Shown: positions 6,298-11,172 of the stretch, in pieces | Layout of the letters: every line of letters begins with the position of its first letter | Numbering within the stretch: the first letter of the stretch is position 1 | The notes under the pieces: generated by a model | The model's input: the letters and a program-made list of their open reading frames with translations, nothing else | Told to the model about the DNA's origin: nothing | The model's database searches: none | Assembly: GCA_013816685.1 (NCBI GenBank) | Contig: JACDDX010000031.1 | Span: 1-11,172, forward strand | DNA: 11,172 nt | Reading direction: 5' to 3' | From: Gemmatimonadales bacterium | GTDB taxonomy: Bacteria > Gemmatimonadota > Gemmatimonadetes > Gemmatimonadales > GWC2-71-9 | Made by a program: the position numbers and the translations under genes

Positions 6298-7808
6298 TCA
6301 GGCCGGGCCCGCCGCACGGCGCATGTCGGTCTCGACGGTGCGGAGCGCAGGCAGCGCGGCGAGGCCGCCGAGGAGCGCGATGCCGGGGAGGAGCAGCACG
6401 GCGCGGCTGATCCCATAGCGATCGGACAGCGCGCCGACCAGCGGAAAGGCGACGGTGTCCCCGGCCAGGTGAATGAACAGCAGGTAGGCGCCCGCCACCG
6501 TGGCGCCGATCCGCGGCTGGACCACGTCGAAGATGACCGCGGCGATCGGGCCGTTGATCCACGATAGAAAGAAGAACGCCCCGCAGAACACGGGGACGAA
6601 CAGCGACATCTCGCGGAGCGTCAGCAGCCAGAAGGTGAGCGGCGCTCCCAGGATCATCCCGGCCGCGACGACGATCACCCGCCCCGCGGCGGTGCGGCGC
6701 CGCAGCGCGTCGGCCAGCAGTCCTCCGACCACAGTTCCGGCGAGTCCCGCCGCCAGTCCCCAGGTTCCCATGAGAATCGCGGCCTCGGTGATCGAGAGCC
6801 CCAGCTCGCGCGCCATGAACGTCGGCGCCCAGCCGACGAGACCGTTCATGCCGAACGAAAGCAGCGCCCCGGCGGCGAAGATGTACACCAGCGTCGGCGT
6901 CCGCAGCACCAGCCCCAGGGCGCGTGCGAGGTCGGCATACAGGCCGGCGAACGCGGCCGGTGCGGCGCGCACCGCTTCGCTCACCAGCGCCGCCACCGGC
7001 ACCCGCTCGAGCTCCTTCGCCCAGAGCACGATGTTGAGCGCCAGCCCGATCAGCACCGCGAGTCCGAACACGGCGATGTCCACGTCCGACTCCACGCCGA
7101 GCCGGCGGTCGAGCATGAACGCTGAGATGGCGCCGACCAGGAGCCCGATCATGAGCGGCGCGAACCGGCGGAGGGTGCCCTTGACCGGCAGATGGACGCC
7201 GCCGACGAGCTCGCGCACCGGCGGCACCGCGTCGGGTCGCGCCGGGTCGCGCAGCCGCGCCGCGAGAAAGGCGAGCGCGAGTCCGGGCACGCCGACTACG
7301 ATCAGCGCCAGCCGCCACGAGTAGCTGTCGGCGAGCTGGCCACCGAGCCAGATACCGAGCACTCCGCCGACCGTGTTGCCCGAGGCCAGCACCGCCATGG
7401 CGAGCGCGCGACCCCGGATCGGGAAATAATCGGCGACGATCGACTGCGCCGCTGCCGTGAACGCGGCGCCACCGAGACCCATACCCGCGCGGCAGACGAC
7501 CAGCCAGGCGAAGCTGGTGACGAATCCGCTGGCGACACTGAGCGCGCTCCACAGGACGACGCCTAGCGTGATCACCGCTCGGCGGGAGCGGAGGTCGCTG
7601 AGCACGCCGAACGGCAGCGCGGCCAGGGAGAAGACTAGAATGTACGCCGACGCGGTCCAGCCGAGCTGGGCATCGGTGACGCCCAGCTCGTGCTTGATCG
7701 GCCCGAACACCGCGAACAGCGAGTTCCGGGTGATGTAGTTGAGGAGGTTGAGCGCCGACAGCAGACCCAGCGCGTACCACCCGTAGTGGCGCCCCGCCGC
7801 GGGGCGAC

Positions 7809-7812
<4 letters not shown>
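6298..7812 (-). CDS. Major facilitator superfamily transporter, Spinster-like
   Basis: This 504-residue inner-membrane transporter is the last gene of the leftward operon. The N-terminus LNYITRNSLFAVFGPIKHELGVTDAQLG matches the Spinster-type pattern NYxDR..LfalfpplkxelgLsdxQlG, with the conserved Arg at residue 29. MFS motif A appears as GVLSDLRSRR (69-78). Between the N- and C-terminal six-helix halves there are two additional hydrophobic segments (about 217-234 and 245-265), giving about 14 helices instead of 12. Translation starts at GTG 7812 in a GTGA overlap with the stop of the deoxyhypusine-synthase-like gene, so the two products are likely made together. Spinster-type proteins move lipids or small organic ions; the substrate here cannot be read from sequence. 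Export of the product of the operon is an inference. Confidence 0.88.
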
Positions 7813-8980
<1,168 letters not shown>

Positions 8981-8984
<4 letters not shown>

Positions 8985-9709
8985 GGTTTCCGTTGCCGCG
9001 CCGCAATGACCAGGCGCACGGCTTCGGTGGGGTCGTCCGTCACCTGGAAGAGCCGGAGATCGGCCTCGTTCACCTTGCGCTCGCCAGCGACGGTCGTCGT
9101 CAGCCAGGCGACCAGGCCCGCCCAGTATGCCTTGCCCATGAGGATCACGGGAAAGTGCTTGACCTTGCCGGTCTGGATGAGGGTGAGTGCCTCGAACAGC
9201 TCGTCGAGGGTGCCGTAGCCGCCAGGGAACACGATGAACGCGGTGGAATACTTGACGAACATCGTCTTCCGCACGAAAAAGAATTTGAAGTTGAGGCTCC
9301 GCTTGAGATAGGCGTTGCTGCCCTGCTCGAACGGGAGCTCGATGTTGCATCCGATCGAGAGACCGCCACCGTCCATTGCCCCCTTGTTCCCCGCTTCCAT
9401 GATGCCGGGGCCGCCGCCGGTGATGACCGGAATGCGGGCGCGCGCCAGGAGCCGCGCGGTCTCGACGGCTTTCTGGTACATCGGATCGTCGGGCTTCGTG
9501 CGGGCGGAGCCGAAGATCGTGACGCCCTCGTGCACGTCGGCGAGGTTGTCGAACCCCCAGACGAACTCGCCCATGATGCGGAGCACGCGCCAGGAGTCGC
9601 TCTTCTGGAACGGGTCCGTGACCTCTTCGGCCAGCGGACTCGTGAGGAGCACTTCGTCCTCGGTCGGCAGTTTATTGTCGTCGAGGTCGCGGTAAGGACT
9701 ATCGTCCAC
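8981..9709 (-). CDS. LOG-family protein (cytokinin riboside 5'-monophosphate phosphoribohydrolase-like)
   Basis: This 242-residue cytoplasmic protein has the Rossmann-like LOG (TIGR00730) fold: GVTIFGSAR (62-70), TGGGPGIMEAGNKGA (97-111), FFVRKTMFVKYS with R147, and PGGYGTLDE (162-170) ending in E170. The Arg and the PGGxGTxxE Glu are the catalytic residues of this family, which cleaves the N-glycosidic bond of nucleoside 5'-monophosphates to release the base; some members act on AMP. About 60 residues precede the fold, an acidic leader (DDSPYRDLDDNKLPTEDE) seen in the longer bacterial LOG proteins. The GTG start at 9709 lies inside the end of the PLP-enzyme gene (11-base overlap), and the stop overlaps the start of the next gene by four bases. 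Plant-hormone production is not implied; the substrate could be AMP or another nucleotide. Confidence 0.88.
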
Positions 9710-10850
9710 GGGTCAGCCGCTCGATTGCCGCGCGGCCGTCGTCGCGCAGGTTGTAGAAGTAGGGGGAGACGCGGACGTGTCCCGGGCGCGCGTCGCAGAT
9801 GATGCTGGCGTCGGCCAGGCGGCGGACATCGCGGGCCGGATCGTCGCTCGGCAGCATCACGATGCCGGTGCGTTCGTCCGGGGTCGCGGCCACCTTCGGC
9901 CGGAGCCCCGCGGCGCGCGCCTGCTCGATCAGATCCTCAGTCAGCTCCATCGTCATCGCGCGCACCGACTCGGCGCCCAGCTCCTCCAGAATCTCGAGCC
10001 CGCCGAGCTGCGCGTACACCGGCGTCAGCGCGGGCGTCCCCGCTTCGAGGCGCCGCGCGTCATCGTGAAGCGCGAGCGCGCGCGGATCGAAGCGGAACTG
10101 CTCCCGGTGCGAGAACCAGCCCGCGGCGCGCGGGGAGAGAGTTGGAAGCAGCTCGGGCCTGACATAGAGAAACGCCACCCCGGTGCCGCCGAGCAGCCAC
10201 TTGAGCCCGCCCGCGCAGTAGAAGTCCACGTCGAGCGCGGTGACGTCCACCGGCACCTGTCCCGCCGCCTGGTAGCCGTCCACCAGCAGCAGCGCGCCCC
10301 GGCGGTGCGCGGCGTCGGCCAGAGCGCGCACATCCTGGATCGCGCCGCTGGTGAAGAAGACATGGCTGGTGGCGACGAGCAGGGTGCGGTCGTCGATGGC
10401 CCGGGCGACGAGCTCCGGCGGCACACTGATACCGTCGGGGCTCTCGACGATCACGGTCTCGACGCCCTGTGCCGACTTGGCAAGCCACTGGTAGGCGACC
10501 GTCGGGAAGTCGAGACTCGTGACGATGACCTTCGGCCGCCGCGTGTAGTCGAGCGACTCGGCGATCGCGGTCAGCGCCGTGGAGATGTTCGGGTGCAGCG
10601 CGACTGAGCCCGCCGGTGCCCCGACGATGCGGGCGTAGCGTGCGCGGAGGTCGGCGAGCGCGCCCCACCACGCGTCGTACCAGGCGGAAGCCCCGCGCGT
10701 CTCCCACTGATCGAGATGCTCGTTCACCCTCGCGCGCGCCCGATGCGACAGCGCTCCGAGCGAGCAGCTGTTGAGATAGGTCGCGTGCGTGAAGATGGGG
10801 AACTCCGCCCGATGGTTCCGGGGCGGGGCCTCGGCGGCGGCGTGCGTCAT
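9699..10850 (-). CDS. PLP-dependent enzyme, aminotransferase class V fold (kynureninase / cysteine desulfurase-like)
   Basis: This 383-residue cytoplasmic enzyme is the first gene of the leftward operon. The N-terminal TYLNSCSLGALSHRAR (24-39) is like the YLxxnSLG substrate-binding start of kynureninase-type members. The phosphate-binding region HPNISTALTAIAESLDY, LLVATSHVFFTSGAIQDV, LLVDGYQAAGQVPVD (Asp191, Gln194) and CAGGLKWLLGGTG with the PLP lysine K217 are all present. The C-terminal RVSPYFYNLRDD is usual for the class. A catalytic Cys loop of cysteine desulfurases is not recognisable, so a lyase, hydrolase or epimerase reaction on an amino acid is more likely. The ATG at 10850 is preferred over an upstream GTG at 10886, because a -10-like box lies between the two. 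Exact substrate unknown. Confidence 0.85.
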   Translation of the reverse strand: MTHAAAEAPPRNHRAEFPIFTHATYLNSCSLGALSHRARARVNEHLDQWETRGASAWYDAWWGALADLRARYARIVGAPAGSVALHPNISTALTAIAESLDYTRRPKVIVTSLDFPTVAYQWLAKSAQGVETVIVESPDGISVPPELVARAIDDRTLLVATSHVFFTSGAIQDVRALADAAHRRGALLLVDGYQAAGQVPVDVTALDVDFYCAGGLKWLLGGTGVAFLYVRPELLPTLSPRAAGWFSHREQFRFDPRALALHDDARRLEAGTPALTPVYAQLGGLEILEELGAESVRAMTMELTEDLIEQARAAGLRPKVAATPDERTGIVMLPSDDPARDVRRLADASIICDARPGHVRVSPYFYNLRDDGRAAIERLTRGR

Positions 10851-10859
10851 AGGTCGGGC

Positions 10860-10865
10860 AATATA
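10860..10865 (-). promoter_or_regulatory. -10-like box of the leftward four-gene operon, possible leaderless start
   Basis: On the minus strand TATATT (10865 to 10860; 5 of 6 matches to TATAAT) ends nine bases before the ATG at 10850. A start point six to eight bases after the box would fall almost on the start codon, and no purine-rich ribosome binding site fits in that space, so the mRNA may be leaderless. No good -35 hexamer is visible at 17 bases (AGGTGG). Confidence 0.5.
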
Positions 10866-10887
10866 GGCAGGCCGGGCGCGCGCCACC

Positions 10888-10893
10888 TATTAT
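10888..10893 (+). promoter_or_regulatory. -10-like box of the 86-residue protein gene, possible leaderless start
   Basis: TATTAT lies seven bases before the ATG at 10901, so transcription would start at or next to the A of the start codon. There is no Shine-Dalgarno-like sequence in the seven bases between (TCGGGCC). No recognisable -35 hexamer. The box faces away from the -10 box of the leftward operon, 22 bases apart, so polymerases on both promoters would compete. Confidence 0.5.
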
Positions 10894-10900
10894 TCGGGCC

Positions 10901-11161
10901 ATGGGCACCGCCTGGAACGCACTCACCATTCGCCTCGCCGCCCGCGCGCTGGTGAACCCCCGACTCGCCGTCGATCTGCTCCGGACCGCGTGGGCGTTCC
11001 GGCGGCGCGCGTGGTGGACCCGCGCGCCGTTTCTGCCGGTGCCCGACCGGACCTACCTGCGCTGGCGGATGTACACCGCCTACGCCGACGAGGACGCCGT
11101 GCCGCCCGCCGACGACGTGATCCGGTTCGCGCGCTGGCGCCGGGAGACGATGGGCCTGTGA
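10901..11161 (+). CDS. Small basic Trp/Arg-rich protein of unknown function
   Basis: This 86-residue protein is not assigned to a known family. It starts MGTAWNALTIRLAARALVNPRLAVDLLRTAWAF, a possible amphipathic helix, then RRRAWWTRAPFLPVPDRTYLRWRMYTAYADEDAVPP and an end DVIRFARWRRETMGL. Trp, Arg and Tyr are strongly enriched. I have an impression that the PFLPVPDRxYLRWRxYTAYGDEDAVPP pattern recurs in related bacteria, but cannot check it. The start is supported by the -10-like box seven bases upstream. The stop overlaps a GTG (GTGA at 11158-11161), so it probably heads an operon continuing past the window. No catalytic motif or metal site is visible; binding to a membrane or nucleic acid would be a guess. 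Confidence 0.7.
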   Translation: MGTAWNALTIRLAARALVNPRLAVDLLRTAWAFRRRAWWTRAPFLPVPDRTYLRWRMYTAYADEDAVPPADDVIRFARWRRETMGL

Positions 11162-11172
11162 GCGCCGCCGTG
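11158..11172 (+). CDS. Probable start of a downstream gene, cut by the window edge
   Basis: A GTG at 11158 overlaps the stop of the 86-residue gene in a GTGA junction, the same arrangement used between two genes of the leftward operon. The five visible codons read MSAAV (with GTG as Met). Nothing more can be said about the product, and the start could also be the GTG at 11170. Confidence 0.35.

Noticed and set aside
6272..6318. CGTGCGG/CCGCACG inverted repeat between the convergent csoR and MFS genes, as terminator
   Set aside because: The arms lie 33 bases apart, partly in coding sequence of both genes, without a T-run on either side; a chance repeat in GC-rich DNA is likely.
8985..9350. 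N-terminal extension of the deoxyhypusine-synthase-like protein
   Set aside because: The additional 122 residues lie inside the LOG gene in another frame and show no family similarity; the ATG at 8984 gives an ATGA junction.

Overview
The window is very GC-rich, with tightly packed genes, frequent GTG starts and short start/stop overlaps (TGATG, ATGA, GTGA). Protein character (short R/A-rich proteins, Spinster-like MFS, bacterial deoxyhypusine-synthase-like protein) suggests a high-GC Gram-negative soil or sediment bacterium. A Gemmatimonadota-like genome is my best guess. This is inference only: no rRNA or marker gene is present. The beta-barrel protein at the left end supports a two-membrane cell.

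Left part (1-2962, + strand): a metal-acquisition cluster. It holds the C-terminal 358 codons of a putative outer-membrane barrel protein, a ZnuA/TroA-type metal-binding protein (1092-2111) and an ABC-3 family permease (2111-2962). No ATP-binding subunit lies in the window.

Centre (2963-6281, + strand): a copper-resistance cluster. A sigma70-like promoter (2973-3001) has a C-tract flanked by an ACATA/TATGT inverted repeat in its spacer. This resembles a CsoR/RcnR-family operator. It drives copZ (3030-3236), a 44-residue membrane-anchor microprotein (3250-3384), the Cu(I) P1B-ATPase copA (3381-5768) and, after a 171-bp structured spacer, csoR (5940-6281) with the C/H/C copper site intact. Likely logic: CsoR represses the promoter, Cu(I) releases it, CopZ carries copper to CopA, and CopA exports it.

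Right part (6298-10850, - strand): a four-gene operon read right to left. It encodes a class-V PLP enzyme (9699-10850), a LOG-family nucleotide phosphoribohydrolase-like protein (8981-9709), a deoxyhypusine-synthase-like protein with the catalytic lysine kept (7809-8984) and a Spinster-type MFS transporter (6298-7812). Each junction overlaps by 4 or 11 bases. The combination looks like a small-molecule synthesis and export pathway that I cannot name. It is the best candidate here for an undescribed system.

Right edge (10851-11172): a short divergent promoter region with -10-like boxes so close to both start codons that both mRNAs may be leaderless. It is followed by an 86-residue Trp/Arg-rich protein of unknown function and probably the first codons of a further gene. 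No tRNA, rRNA, CRISPR array or insertion sequence was seen.
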